Part shown: positions 18,545 to 26,948 of the stretch, in pieces
Layout: the number at the start of each line of letters is the position of its first letter
Numbering within the stretch: the stretch's first letter is position 1
Assembly (NCBI RefSeq): GCF_028128765.1
Contig: NZ_LBJG01000005.1
Span: 434,001 to 498,000, forward strand
Source of the DNA: Bradyrhizobium sp. CCBAU 51627
GTDB taxonomy: Bacteria > Pseudomonadota > Alphaproteobacteria > Rhizobiales > Xanthobacteraceae
DNA: 64,000 nucleotides
Direction of reading: 5' to 3'
The notes under the pieces: model-generated
Told to the model about the DNA's origin: nothing
Seen by the model: only the letters and a program-made list of their open reading frames with translations
The model's database searches: none
Position numbers and translations under genes: made by a program

Positions 18545-19114
18545 TCAGCCGTCAGCCAAGGCTCTCGCAATTGCCGTCTTGATCCGGGTGTCCGCCGGCT
18601 CGACGGCGGAGGGAAACACGTCGGCGATGTAGCCATCGCGACCGATCAGGTATTTGTGGAAGTTCCAGCGCGGAACCTCCTTTGGCCGTGCCTCGGCGGC
18701 CCATTTGTAGAACGGATGTGCCTTCGCTCCGACCACGACGGCTTTGGCGGCAACAGGGAAGGTAACACCATATTGGTGGTGGGCGGTCTCCGAGATCTCG
18801 TTTGCGCCTCCCGGTTCCTGGCCGCCGAAATCGTTGGAGGGCACGCCGATCACGGTGAGGCCGCGTTCGCGAAACTCGCTCCAGAGTTCCTGCAGGCCGG
18901 CATACTGGGGAGTGTAGCCGCACAGCGAGGCCGTGTTCACGACCAGCAGCGGCTTGCCGGTAAACGCGGCGAGGCGAATGTCGTCGCCGGACAAGGCAGG
19001 GAAGGAGAAGGCGTAAGCGGAAACCCGGCTCATCCCGCCATCGGCCCGTGCGCGCGTTGCCGATGTGGCTGCTGCGAAGAGCGCTGTAGTGAGCAGGATT
19101 CTGCGGTTCAGCAT
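18545..19114 (-). CDS. Glutathione-peroxidase-family protein, exported
   Basis: Thiol peroxidase of 189 residues with a signal peptide at about 1-25 (ILLTTALFAAATSATRARA). The catalytic tetrad is visible: cysteine in NTASLCGYTPQY (Cys, not Sec), glutamine in FGGQEPG, tryptophan and asparagine in RWNFHKYLI. The signal peptide places it in the periplasm, less usual than the cytosolic BtuE type, and it probably uses a thioredoxin-like donor. Neighbours are envelope enzymes on the same strand. Confidence 0.88.
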   Translation of the reverse strand: MLNRRILLTTALFAAATSATRARADGGMSRVSAYAFSFPALSGDDIRLAAFTGKPLLVVNTASLCGYTPQYAGLQELWSEFRERGLTVIGVPSNDFGGQEPGGANEISETAHHQYGVTFPVAAKAVVVGAKAHPFYKWAAEARPKEVPRWNFHKYLIGRDGYIADVFPSAVEPADTRIKTAIARALADG

Positions 19115-19205
19115 GGCGGTGTCCCCCGGATGTGATCCGGGGGCGAGCTTACTCCGCTGATCGGAGCGGCCCGCTCAACACCACGTTATCGGATGCGGCG
19201 GTTGC

Positions 19206-20867
19206 TCAGTACAGGCGGACGATGAAATCGGTGCCTTCGCCCGTCTCGCCCTGGTTGATGCCTTGATCGGAGACGATGACCGAACCGCCCGTGGTGAGCA
19301 TTTCGTTGATCTTCGCCATGGCATCGGCAGGGATCGTAATGCGGTCCAGTGCCTCGGCGGGGCTGTCCGGCGTGATCACCGGCTTTGCGGCAACGGGGAT
19401 TACGGCGGCACCGCGAAGGCGGCGCACCACATGGCCATCATCGTCGCGGGCCGCGGCGCGGACGGCAACGGGCAGGGACACCACCGACCAGTGCAGCGCA
19501 TTGGAATCGGTTTTGTCGACTTCGGCGGTGAAAACGTGCGTGCCGAGCGGCCGATCACTCGCCGCGATCGTCACGGGCACATCGAACAGCGGTGCAAAAT
19601 TCTGCCGCACATAGAGCTTGGAATCCTTGCGGCTGATGAACACCGCAATCTGGCCGGACCGCTTCGGCAGGTCCGGCTTCACGGATGGTGCGGGATCGGC
19701 GACGCGGGTCGGGTCTTCCTTCGCCTCAGGCCAATCAGCTTGCGCCGGCGCAGTTGCGGTCACACCCGCGTCGGGTTTTGTCGAGGTCGTCGTGTCAGTC
19801 TTGACCGGTTCGGATTTGGCTGGCGCTGAAGCGGCGGCCGTCTTCGGTGCGTCGGCTTTCGGAGCATCGGTCGATTCCGGCTTCGCTGCCTTGACCATGT
19901 CAGCTGGCTTGTCGTTTGAGGCTGCCCCGGGAGCTTCCGCGACGTCTGCGGGCTTCACCTCAGTGGTCGCTGTGTCATTGCTCTTGGCTGCTTCCCCGCG
20001 GACCGCCGCATTGCCCGTGGTCACATCCGACATCACGGCATGTCCGACGGTGGAGCGCAGCTCAAGCGCGCCGTCAGCGCTGGCGGTCTTCGTCTCGAAA
20101 GATTTGGTCTCGACCGGCTTGGCGTCCGTGACCTGGGTCTCGGACGCGCCCTTGTCCGTCTTGTCGCCTCCGCCCGTCGCCGGCTCGAGGCTGGCGGCCG
20201 GCTGCGGCGGGACGCGCAGTGAGGCCAGCATCGGATGCGAGAAGCTTTGCGGCGTCATCTGGCCGGGCGCAACGATCACGCGCGCGCCCATCTTGGTCCA
20301 ATTCCACATCTTAACCGCGAATGCCATCGGCATGCGGATACAGCCGTGCGAGGCCGGATAGCCCGGCAGCACGCCTGCATGCATGGCGACGCCGGACCAG
20401 GTGATCCGCTGCATGTACGGCATCGGCGCGCCGCTATAGATGTTGGAGTGGTGGAATTTGTGTTTCTGGATGACGCTGAAGACGCCCATCGGCGTCGAGT
20501 GGCCCTTCATGCCGGTCGATACTGGCGATTCCGCGAACACGCCGTTGGCGTCGTAGATCGTCACCTTCTGACGATCGATCGAGACGACAATGACGAGGGG
20601 GCCTTGCGGCTTCGCGCCGGTCTCCTTCTCGACGACAGCCGCTTTCTTGTTCTTGACGGTTGCCGAACTGCGCTTTTGCGGTTTCTGTCGCGGCTCCTCA
20701 GGATACCGCTCCTGCCGTCCATAGGACCCGTCGGAATAATCCGTCCAATAGTAAAAAGCGGCTTCCGCCTGGTTCGCCGTCCCCATGGCACCTGCCGCAG
20801 CCAAAATTGCGACCTGCCACAGCCGTGCCGGCGCTGCAGCAAAACGGGATCCGTTCACGCTATTCAT
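19206..20867 (-). CDS. L,D-transpeptidase (YkuD) with long low-complexity linker and C-terminal extension
   Basis: Peptidoglycan cross-linking enzyme of about 553 residues. Signal peptide about 1-36, a basic segment, then the YkuD domain (about 85-200) with the catalytic signature SHGCIRMP and the upstream histidine in VAMHAGVLPGYPA. A region of about 190 residues rich in Ala, Lys, Asp, Pro and Thr follows and is probably disordered. The C-terminal part (about 380-553) has IAVFISRKDSKLYVRQN and a second YkuD-like beta pattern without the catalytic cysteine. Start uncertain: ATG at 20867 is given, TTG at 20882 is the alternative. Confidence 0.85.
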   Translation of the reverse strand: MNSVNGSRFAAAPARLWQVAILAAAGAMGTANQAEAAFYYWTDYSDGSYGRQERYPEEPRQKPQKRSSATVKNKKAAVVEKETGAKPQGPLVIVVSIDRQKVTIYDANGVFAESPVSTGMKGHSTPMGVFSVIQKHKFHHSNIYSGAPMPYMQRITWSGVAMHAGVLPGYPASHGCIRMPMAFAVKMWNWTKMGARVIVAPGQMTPQSFSHPMLASLRVPPQPAASLEPATGGGDKTDKGASETQVTDAKPVETKSFETKTASADGALELRSTVGHAVMSDVTTGNAAVRGEAAKSNDTATTEVKPADVAEAPGAASNDKPADMVKAAKPESTDAPKADAPKTAAASAPAKSEPVKTDTTTSTKPDAGVTATAPAQADWPEAKEDPTRVADPAPSVKPDLPKRSGQIAVFISRKDSKLYVRQNFAPLFDVPVTIAASDRPLGTHVFTAEVDKTDSNALHWSVVSLPVAVRAAARDDDGHVVRRLRGAAVIPVAAKPVITPDSPAEALDRITIPADAMAKINEMLTTGGSVIVSDQGINQGETGEGTDFIVRLY

Positions 20868-21075
20868 TCCTCGAATCCACAATCCAAATCAGACGTTAGT
20901 CTCGCAGAGGGGATACGCGTTCACCACCATGGCGGTTCTGCCATCAGCTACATTTGTCCAGGACGTAGCAAAAAAGCCTCACAGAGCGGTAAACGGAGGC
21001 CGCGGCCGGCTTTCGTCACCTTCCTGATCGGCCGCGCCATGCCTACATTGCCAGGACTTGTTACTGGAGAACTTC

Positions 21076-21624
21076 ATGTCACCTCGTTTCCTCGGTCTTT
21101 TCGGCATCTATTTGAAAGACCTCATTTTATTTTTATTGCTGTTGGTTGCGCCTGCGACCTCCGCGCTGGCCGCCGACGAGCCGGATCTGATTTTCCGCCG
21201 CTCCACCGTGTTCAAATGGATGAGCCCAAACGACAAGCTCGCGACCTATGGGCTCGACGATCCCGAGGTCGAGGGCGTGGCCTGTCATTTCACGGTGCCG
21301 GAGAAGGGTGGCTTCAAGGGCTGGCTGGGTCTTGCAGAGGAGGTTTCGGACATCTCGCTCGCCTGCCGTCAGATCGGTCCGATCAAGTTCAAGGACAAGA
21401 TGGAGCAGGGCGACGACATGTTCCGCAAGCGGCGCTCGATCTTCTTCAAGAAAATGCAGATCGTGCGCGGCTGCGACGTCAAGCGCAATGTGCTGGTCTA
21501 TATGGTGTATTCCGACAAGCTGATCGAGGGATCACCGAAGAACTCGACCTCGACGGTGCCGATCATGCCCTGGGGGCCGGCTGACGCGAACATTCAGAAG
21601 TGCGGAGACTTCTTTACTCAGTGA
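21076..21624 (+). CDS. creA: CreA-family secreted protein
   Basis: Periplasmic protein of 182 residues with a signal peptide/hydrophobic segment at about 8-33 ending SALAADE. CreA hallmarks are present: DDPEVEGVACHF, GGFKGWLGLAEEVSDISLACRQIGPI, RSIFFKKMQIVRGCD, YSDKLIEGSPKNSTS and VPIMPWG. Two cysteine pairs may form disulfides. The ATG at 21076 is chosen because GGAG lies 6 bases before it. CreA's biochemical role is unknown; here it is not beside creBCD. Confidence 0.9.
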   Translation: MSPRFLGLFGIYLKDLILFLLLLVAPATSALAADEPDLIFRRSTVFKWMSPNDKLATYGLDDPEVEGVACHFTVPEKGGFKGWLGLAEEVSDISLACRQIGPIKFKDKMEQGDDMFRKRRSIFFKKMQIVRGCDVKRNVLVYMVYSDKLIEGSPKNSTSTVPIMPWGPADANIQKCGDFFTQ

Positions 21625-22211
21625 CGTGATCGCGGCTGATGCGCGGTTTCACGAGGTGTGAGCCGCTCAGCCGCACGAACGCCTGCGGCGCAGCCTCGTA
21701 GCCGCGTCCTGCTTGCAGCGCCATCGCGCCGGGCGAGCCGGTACGGTGGTTGACGTGTCGATCGGCACGGTCCGCAGGCCGCGCCGCGTCGCGCACCGTT
21801 GCGCGATCTTGCGCCATCATGATGGCCATCCCTCTATCTGTATGTGCCCCGTTGATGACGGGCCTTTCGATTTCCAAGGCTTCGGTCGCGGGCGATCGAT
21901 CCCGGCCTTTTGCGATTTTCTTCAGCAGAAAACCGTAAAATGCATGTGAAGCGCTGACGTCGTGGATGTGACCGCGCGGCTTCAACCAGCCTGAATGTCG
22001 TTCTCAAGCAGGTGCAAAGAGTCAGGCGTCCCATCTGAAATGATTGAAGTTTTCCCGGAATTGTTTCGTCGTGTCGCGGCCGACGAAACAATTCTCACCG
22101 GGAACGAAACCATTTTCGGCTTTGAGCGCATCACGCACGAAACCGCTGATGGTTATCAGCATCACAACGACGACGGCGCACCGCCGGCCCCCCAATTCGA
22201 AAGACATATCC
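21625..22211. other. Long non-coding stretch with a strong hairpin
   Basis: In 587 bases between creA and a small secreted-protein gene I see no convincing gene. A 123-codon minus-strand frame (21614-21985) overlaps the creA end and has no family features. A 61-codon minus-strand frame at 22022-22207 has a hydrophobic segment, but no clear ribosome site, and would start 4 bases from the plus-strand gene. The notable content is the inverted repeat at 22052-22105. Confidence 0.5.
22052..22105. repeat. Long inverted repeat / hairpin
   Basis: Arms GAATTGTTTCGTCG (22058-22071) and CGACGAAACAATTC (22081-22094) are a perfect 14-bp inverted repeat with a 9-base loop. Outside a 4-base bulge the stem continues with TTCCCGG (22052-22058) pairing to CCGGGAA (22099-22105), giving about 20 paired bases. 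There is no U-tract, so it is not a classic terminator. It lies about 105 bases before the small secreted-protein start. Confidence 0.75.
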
Positions 22212-22376
22212 ATGCGCGCGCTCAGCTTCATCCTTGCTTTCGGCTTTGTGCTCGCTGGCTCCTCGCTCGCCGGTTCGCCGGACGGGAATCTCCCCGGAAT
22301 TGGGACCTTCCAGTACAGCGGCTCGCCGGTCACGACGGCGTCGTCGCAGCCCATTGTCCTCGCGGGGCACTTCTGA
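22212..22376 (+). CDS. Small secreted protein, unknown function
   Basis: A 54-residue protein with a clear signal peptide (RALSFILAFGFVLAGSSLAG) and a short polar mature part containing LPGIGTFQYSGSPV. I recall similar short proteins being widespread in Bradyrhizobium, unverified here. Ribosome site is weak. The mature peptide of about 34 residues is too short for an enzyme. It may be read with the next gene, which starts 33 bases on. Confidence 0.6.
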   Translation: MRALSFILAFGFVLAGSSLAGSPDGNLPGIGTFQYSGSPVTTASSQPIVLAGHF

Positions 22377-22409
22377 TCACCAACAAGAAAATCAGCCGGC
22401 AAGGCCACC

Positions 22410-22775
22410 ATGTATCTTCGTTTCTGCGCCGCAGCGTTCCTGTCCGTTCTGACGATCAACTCCGTTCAGGCGCAAGTTCGCGCACCCAGCCGGTTGCCGG
22501 ATCCACGTACCGAATTCGTGCGGCAATGCGCGCCGCGCATGCTCGGGCGCTGGGAGCATCCGGAAGAGGTCTGCGGTTGTCTGCATGATCATGCCGCGGC
22601 CGTCGTCGAGGATCGGGACCTGCGCGAGGCTCTGCTGCGCGGCATCAGCGAGACCGGTGTGCCCACCATCGAAACCGATTGGGTGCCGGCGGCAAAGCAA
22701 GGCGAAATCGGCGCGACCTTCACCAAGATCGCCAAGCCGACCTTGCAGTGCATGTTCGATCCGGCGAAGTCTTAA
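22410..22775 (+). CDS. Secreted cysteine-containing protein, unknown function
   Basis: Protein of 121 residues with a signal peptide at about 1-21 (FLSVLTINSVQAQ). The mature part has cysteines in RQCAPRM, EEVCGCLHDH and LQCMFD, compatible with disulfides or metal binding, and is mostly helical by composition. Plus strand, close behind the 54-residue secreted protein; convergent with the next small gene. No family recognised. Confidence 0.7.
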   Translation: MYLRFCAAAFLSVLTINSVQAQVRAPSRLPDPRTEFVRQCAPRMLGRWEHPEEVCGCLHDHAAAVVEDRDLREALLRGISETGVPTIETDWVPAAKQGEIGATFTKIAKPTLQCMFDPAKS

Positions 22776-22779
22776 GCAG

Positions 22780-23037
22780 TCATCTCGACTTCGGGCCGAA
22801 CCGCGCCACGCATGTGGCCGTTCGCACGACGCCCTTGTCGGTCATCTTCGAACCGCGCACTTCCTTGACCTGCCCGGCCGGGCAGGTTCCGTCATCCACC
22901 TGCACGCGCTGGCCGAGCTTGAGATCGACGATATCCTGCTCACGTCCGACGGTCGTTGCGTAGGCCGCCGGAGCAAGCATGGAGAAGATCAGGAGCGCCA
23001 GGCAGGTTGCGCGGCCGAATGTCGTGACATGTGACAT
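22780..23037 (-). CDS. Small secreted protein (DUF6719-like)
   Basis: An 85-residue protein with a signal peptide at about 1-27 (LALLIFSMLAPAAYA). The mature part has two cysteines in GTCPAGQVKEVRG and TATCVARF, likely a disulfide around a small beta fold. The ATG at 23037-23035 is the only start that puts the signal peptide at the N-terminus; the frame is open far upstream. I associate this pattern with DUF6719 from memory. It ends 4 bases from the convergent gene's stop. Confidence 0.65.
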   Translation of the reverse strand: MSHVTTFGRATCLALLIFSMLAPAAYATTVGREQDIVDLKLGQRVQVDDGTCPAGQVKEVRGSKMTDKGVVRTATCVARFGPKSR

Positions 23038-23107
23038 GAAAAGGAATCCCGGAATCGATTGCCGTGATGCTAAGGACCGAACAGCGATTCCGATAGTCAA
23101 CCTTTCG

Positions 23108-24577
23108 TCACGCCCGTCGGGCGGATCTGCCCTTGTTGCGCAAGGCGGCGCGCGCTTCCCGCGCCAGCCGTTCCGCGGCAGCGACCAGTCGCGGAACCGG
23201 GTGTCCGGAAAATCCCAGCACGAAACCGGGCAGCGGCCGCGTCCGCGCATAGGTGTCCGCAAGCAGCCAGCCTTCCGCGCCTGCGGCCTCTTTCGCCTCG
23301 GCTGCAACCGCCGGGGCAACCGACGGATCGAACTGCGCCACGAGGTGCAGGCCCTGTGACGGCATCGGAACCGACAGCGCACCATCCGACGCCGCTTCCA
23401 GTGTCTCCGCCAGCGCATCGCGCGCCTCACGATAGAGCTTTCGTACGCGCTTCAAATTCGCCGCGAAGGCGCCGGAATTGAGCATGTCGGCGACCGCGCC
23501 TTCCAGCAGCGTGCCGGGAAAGCGATCCAGCGCGGCGCGCGCGGCCGTGACGTCGCCGATCAGACGCTCGGGCAGGGCGCAATAGCCGATGCGCAGGCCC
23601 GGAAACAGCGTCTTGGCGAAGGTGCCCATGTAGATCACGCGCTGGAGGCGATCGATGCCGGCCAGCGACATCAGCGGCGCGCCGTCATAGCGAAACTCGC
23701 TGTCGTAATCGTCCTCGAACACGAAGGCCCCGGCCTGCCTCGCCCAGTCGAGCAATTCAAGCCGGCGCGACATCGACATCTGCACACCGAGCGGGAATTG
23801 GTGCGATGGCGTCACATAGGCTGCGCGCGCAGCCGGAGCGACCGTGCGGCCCCGGCCGACGTAGAGGCCGTGTGCATCGACGGGAATGGGCACGGTGCGA
23901 TAGCCGCATTGCGCGATGGTCTTGCGCGCGATGGGATAGCCGGGGTCCTCGCACCAGACCTCATCCTTAGCCTTCAGGATCGTGCCGAGCACAATGCGCA
24001 GCGTATGCAGCGTGCCTGACGTGAGCATGATCTGATCGGGGTCGCAGCGCAGCCCTCGTGCTGACAGCAGATGATCGGCAATCGCGACACGCAACTCGCG
24101 GCTGCCGCGCGGGTCGCCGTAGTGCAGATGCTCGGCGCCGAACGCGCGCATGCGCCGGCCGACGAATGCGCGAAAGCGCTGCACTGCGCGCGCGTCCATA
24201 TGGGTGCAGCCGAGCGAGAGCGCGCCTTGCCTGGGCGTTTCAATGGTTACCTTCGGCCTCTTCGGTGCGGCGGCGCGTGCTGGAATGTTCGCAGCAACGA
24301 AGGTGCCAGAGCCGATGGTGGCCTCTGCAAATCCGTCGGCGATCAGACGTTCATAGGCCGTGACGACGGCGTTGCGCCGAAAGCCTGTCTGCCTGGCCAG
24401 CGAGCGCGACGGCGGCAGCGGCTCGCCGGGTTTGACAACGCCAGAGACGATGATCTCGCACAGCGCCTGATACAGCCGGTGCGCCGAGGAGGCGCCGGCG
24501 GTGATGTGCGGGCCGGTGAAATTCAGCGGCAGTTCGGTTTTGGCCGGCGAGGTGGAATTGGTCGGAATTTTTTGCAT
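23108..24577 (-). CDS. MocR-type transcriptional regulator (GntR helix-turn-helix plus aminotransferase fold)
   Basis: Pyridoxal-phosphate-dependent regulator of about 489 residues. GntR winged helix at about 20-90 (PLPPSRSLARQTGFRRNAVVTAYERL), then a class I aminotransferase domain about 130-480 with VFEDDYDSEFRYDG and the PLP lysine in MGTFAKTLFPGLRIGY. I start at the ATG at 24577-24575 (MQKIPTNST); the frame continues to 24661. It is divergent from an FMN-binding split-barrel protein gene 75 bases away, a frequent arrangement in which the MocR controls its neighbour. Short TGGAATTGG direct repeats (24553-24561, 24577-24585) are possible sites. Confidence 0.9.
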   Translation of the reverse strand: MQKIPTNSTSPAKTELPLNFTGPHITAGASSAHRLYQALCEIIVSGVVKPGEPLPPSRSLARQTGFRRNAVVTAYERLIADGFAEATIGSGTFVAANIPARAAAPKRPKVTIETPRQGALSLGCTHMDARAVQRFRAFVGRRMRAFGAEHLHYGDPRGSRELRVAIADHLLSARGLRCDPDQIMLTSGTLHTLRIVLGTILKAKDEVWCEDPGYPIARKTIAQCGYRTVPIPVDAHGLYVGRGRTVAPAARAAYVTPSHQFPLGVQMSMSRRLELLDWARQAGAFVFEDDYDSEFRYDGAPLMSLAGIDRLQRVIYMGTFAKTLFPGLRIGYCALPERLIGDVTAARAALDRFPGTLLEGAVADMLNSGAFAANLKRVRKLYREARDALAETLEAASDGALSVPMPSQGLHLVAQFDPSVAPAVAAEAKEAAGAEGWLLADTYARTRPLPGFVLGFSGHPVPRLVAAAERLAREARAALRNKGRSARRA

Positions 24578-24652
24578 GGAATTGGCACAATCGCAGACCA
24601 AATGCGCCGCTACAACTGCTCCGGATTTCTTCCAGTCCCGACAGGAGCGGCC

Positions 24653-25366
24653 GTGAGCCAAATTTCCTATCCGACCTCAGCGCGCAACCATGTCAAGCGG
24701 CGGCACGACCGTGGCTTCTACGATCACGCTACCGTTCACCGCATCCTGGATTCCTCGATGCTATGCCATGTCTCCTATGTGATCGACGGCCAGCCCTATT
24801 GCACGCCGACCTTCTTCTGGCGCGAGGGGACCAGGCTCTATTGGCACGGCTCCAGCGCGAGCCGCATGTTGCGCAACCAGACCAAAGGCGAGCGCGTCTG
24901 CCTGACGGTCGCCCATCTCGACAGCCTCGTGCTGGCGCGCTGCGGCTTCAACCACTCCGCCGATTACCGCGCCGTGATGGCGTTCGGCACCGCCTATCTC
25001 GTCACCGACCCCGTGGAGAAAGAACGTGCGGTGGTCGCGATGGTCGACCGCTTCTTCCCGGGCCGCACAGCCACCCTGCGGCCGAGCAACACCCAGGAAA
25101 TCAAGGCGACCTCCTTCATCGCGATGGAGATCGAGGAAGCCTCCGCAAAAATCCGTGCCAAGGGTGTCGCCGACGACGAGGAGGACTACGAACTGCCTGT
25201 CTATGCCGAACGCATTCCGGTCCGCACCGTCCTCGGGGCGCCGGAGCCGTGCCCTCGCCTGCTTGAGGGCGTGAAGCGGCCGGCGACGCTGGATGGCTAT
25301 TCGGAGGGCCGACTGCTCGAGGATGCATTGCGGGATGCTTATTTTGTGGAGTACCCGAACGGCTGA
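24653..25366 (+). CDS. Pyridoxamine-5'-phosphate-oxidase-like FMN-binding protein
   Basis: Split-barrel flavin protein of about 237 residues, cytosolic. Landmarks are DSSMLCHVSYVIDGQPYCTPTFF-like N-terminal strands (LCHVSYVIDGQPY), SRMLRNQTKGERVCLTVAHL and RAVMAFGTAYLVTDPVEK. The start is a GTG at 24653 with AGGAG 5 bases upstream; the frame is open far upstream inside the divergent MocR gene. This group resembles NimA/HugZ-like proteins of diverse or unknown substrate rather than true PdxH. Probably controlled by the adjacent MocR regulator. Confidence 0.83.
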   Translation: MSQISYPTSARNHVKRRHDRGFYDHATVHRILDSSMLCHVSYVIDGQPYCTPTFFWREGTRLYWHGSSASRMLRNQTKGERVCLTVAHLDSLVLARCGFNHSADYRAVMAFGTAYLVTDPVEKERAVVAMVDRFFPGRTATLRPSNTQEIKATSFIAMEIEEASAKIRAKGVADDEEDYELPVYAERIPVRTVLGAPEPCPRLLEGVKRPATLDGYSEGRLLEDALRDAYFVEYPNG

Positions 25367-25418
25367 AATCGGCTAGCTTGCGCGCACCCTTGATCATTTG
25401 GATGCCCGGAGTTGCCTG

Positions 25419-26696
25419 ATGAATGCCGACACGCAGCAGAGGATTCTTGACGTCGTCGAGGCCGGCTTCGAAGCCCAGCTTGCGACCACCCGTGATTTCG
25501 TCGCGATTCCCTCGACCCGCGGGGCCGAGGGACCGTGCCAGGACATGATTGGCGACCTCCTGCGTGCGCGCGGCTACGAGGTCGACGACTGGCATATTAA
25601 TGTCGATGATCTCAGGGATCTGCGTGGTTTCGGGCCGATCGAGCACGATTTCTCCAAGGCACGCACCGTGGTCGGCACATACCGTCCCATGACAGAGGCC
25701 GGCAAATCGCTGATCCTCCAGGGCCACTGCGACGTGGTGCCGGCAGGTCCTTTGGAATTGTGGGATACGCCGCCATTCTCGCCCGTCATCAAGGACGGCA
25801 AGATGTTCGGCCGCGGCGCCTGCGACATGAAGTCGGGCACCATTGGCGCGCTCTATGCACTTGATGCGATCAAGGCCGCTGGCCTCAAGCCGACGGCGCG
25901 GATTCACTTCCAGTCGGTGATCGAGGAGGAGAGCACCGGTGTCGGCGCGCTCTCGACGCTCCAGCGCGGCTATCGTGCCGATGTCTGCTTCATCCCCGAG
26001 CCGACCGCCGGCAAGATGGTGCGCTCACAAGTCGGCGTGATCTGGTTTCGGCTGCGCGTGAAAGGCCATCCGACACACGTCGCGTTTGCCGGCTCAGGAT
26101 CCAATGCGATCATGGCGGCGTATCACCTCATTCATGCTTTGCAGAAGCTCGAGATCGAGTGGAACGAGCGCGCCAAGGCCGACCGTTACTTCAAGACACT
26201 CAACCACCCAATCAACTTCAACCCCGGCATCATCAAGGGCGGCGATTGGGCTTCCAGTGTGCCGGCCTGGTGCGACGTCGATTGCCGCATCGCCATCCTG
26301 CCGGGCTGGTCCGTCGCCGATCACCAGAAGGAAATTCTGGCCTGCGTTGCGGCTGCCTCGCGCAACCATCGCTTCCTTGCCAATAATCCGCCGGAGGTGC
26401 AATGGTCTGGATTCCTGTCGGAAGGTTATGAACTGACCGATGCCGGCGCGCCGGAAACCGTCTTCGGCAAGGCCTTCAACAAGGTCTATGGCGGCGCAGT
26501 CGAGGACCTCGTCTTCACCGCGCTCACCGACACCCGCTTCTATGGCCTCAACTACGGCATCCCGAGCCTGTGCTTCGGCGCCAGCGGTGGCGAGATGCAC
26601 GGCTTCAACGAATATGTCGATCTGGACTCGCTGAAGAAGACCACCAAGGCGATGGCGCTGTTCATTGCGGAATGGTGCGGGGTGGAGAAGGCGTAG
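25419..26696 (+). CDS. M20-family metallohydrolase (ArgE/DapE-like amidohydrolase)
   Basis: Zinc-dependent deacylase/peptidase of about 425 residues. Metal-site motifs are complete: LQGHCDVVPAG (first His, Asp), MFGRGACDMKSG (bridging Asp), IEEESTGVGA (catalytic and metal Glu), CFIPEPTAG (metal Glu) and SGGEMHGFNE (last His). A dimerisation domain sits between about 185 and 300 (VGVIWFRLRVKGHPTHVAF). The ATG at 25419 has CGGAG 7 bases upstream; a TTG at 25398 is in frame. Annotated relatives are acetylornithine deacetylases; the context does not show arginine genes, so the substrate is open. Confidence 0.88.
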   Translation: MNADTQQRILDVVEAGFEAQLATTRDFVAIPSTRGAEGPCQDMIGDLLRARGYEVDDWHINVDDLRDLRGFGPIEHDFSKARTVVGTYRPMTEAGKSLILQGHCDVVPAGPLELWDTPPFSPVIKDGKMFGRGACDMKSGTIGALYALDAIKAAGLKPTARIHFQSVIEEESTGVGALSTLQRGYRADVCFIPEPTAGKMVRSQVGVIWFRLRVKGHPTHVAFAGSGSNAIMAAYHLIHALQKLEIEWNERAKADRYFKTLNHPINFNPGIIKGGDWASSVPAWCDVDCRIAILPGWSVADHQKEILACVAAASRNHRFLANNPPEVQWSGFLSEGYELTDAGAPETVFGKAFNKVYGGAVEDLVFTALTDTRFYGLNYGIPSLCFGASGGEMHGFNEYVDLDSLKKTTKAMALFIAEWCGVEKA

Positions 26697-26702
26697 GCCT
26701 GC

Positions 26703-26820
26703 GCCGTCATCGCGAGGAGCCGTAGGGCGGGGCAAAGGCGCTCTTGCGCCGTGCCCACGAGTTTTCTCCGACGTGACCAAAATCGTGGGCACGCTTCGTG
26801 TTGCCCACCCGACGGCATCT
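26703..26820. repeat. Dispersed-type intergenic repeat with hairpin
   Basis: Spacer after the M20 gene with GTGGGC/GCCCAC-rich sequence of the kind scattered through Bradyrhizobium genomes (recall). Perfect 11-bp arms CGTGCCCACGA (26750-26760) and TCGTGGGCACG (26783-26793) extend inward by TTTT/AAAA after one bulged base. No coding content. It may separate the M20 gene from the kynurenine operon by a transcript-end structure. Confidence 0.55.
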
Positions 26821-26862
26821 CGGCCGGAGCGACCGCTGCCCGAAACAGGGTTTGTCAAATCC

Positions 26863-26874
26863 TTTAAGCTTAAA
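26863..26874. promoter_or_regulatory. Palindromic operator candidate for the kynurenine operon
   Basis: Perfect 12-base palindrome TTTAAGCTTAAA in an AT-rich patch, 75 bases before the first gene of the kyn operon. MarR-type repressors of aromatic and amino-acid catabolism often bind TTTAA-N2-TTAAA-like sites. Regulator gene not in this window. Confidence 0.4.
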
Positions 26875-26948
26875 ATAAAGACTAGGATGCCGCCCTGACC
26901 GGTGGCAGACTGCTGCTCAGTGCGCGGAACGAGTCCCAGGGAGACACA

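Noticed and set aside
21614..21985. 123-codon minus-strand frame after creA
   Set aside because: Overlaps the creA end, no ribosome site, no signal peptide or family motif, and odd composition; probably chance in high-GC sequence.
22022..22207. 61-codon minus-strand frame with a hydrophobic segment, opposite the 54-residue secreted protein
   Set aside because: It would start 4 bases from the plus-strand start, lacks a ribosome site, and the long hairpin lies inside it. Kept only as an alternative; peptide evidence could revive it.
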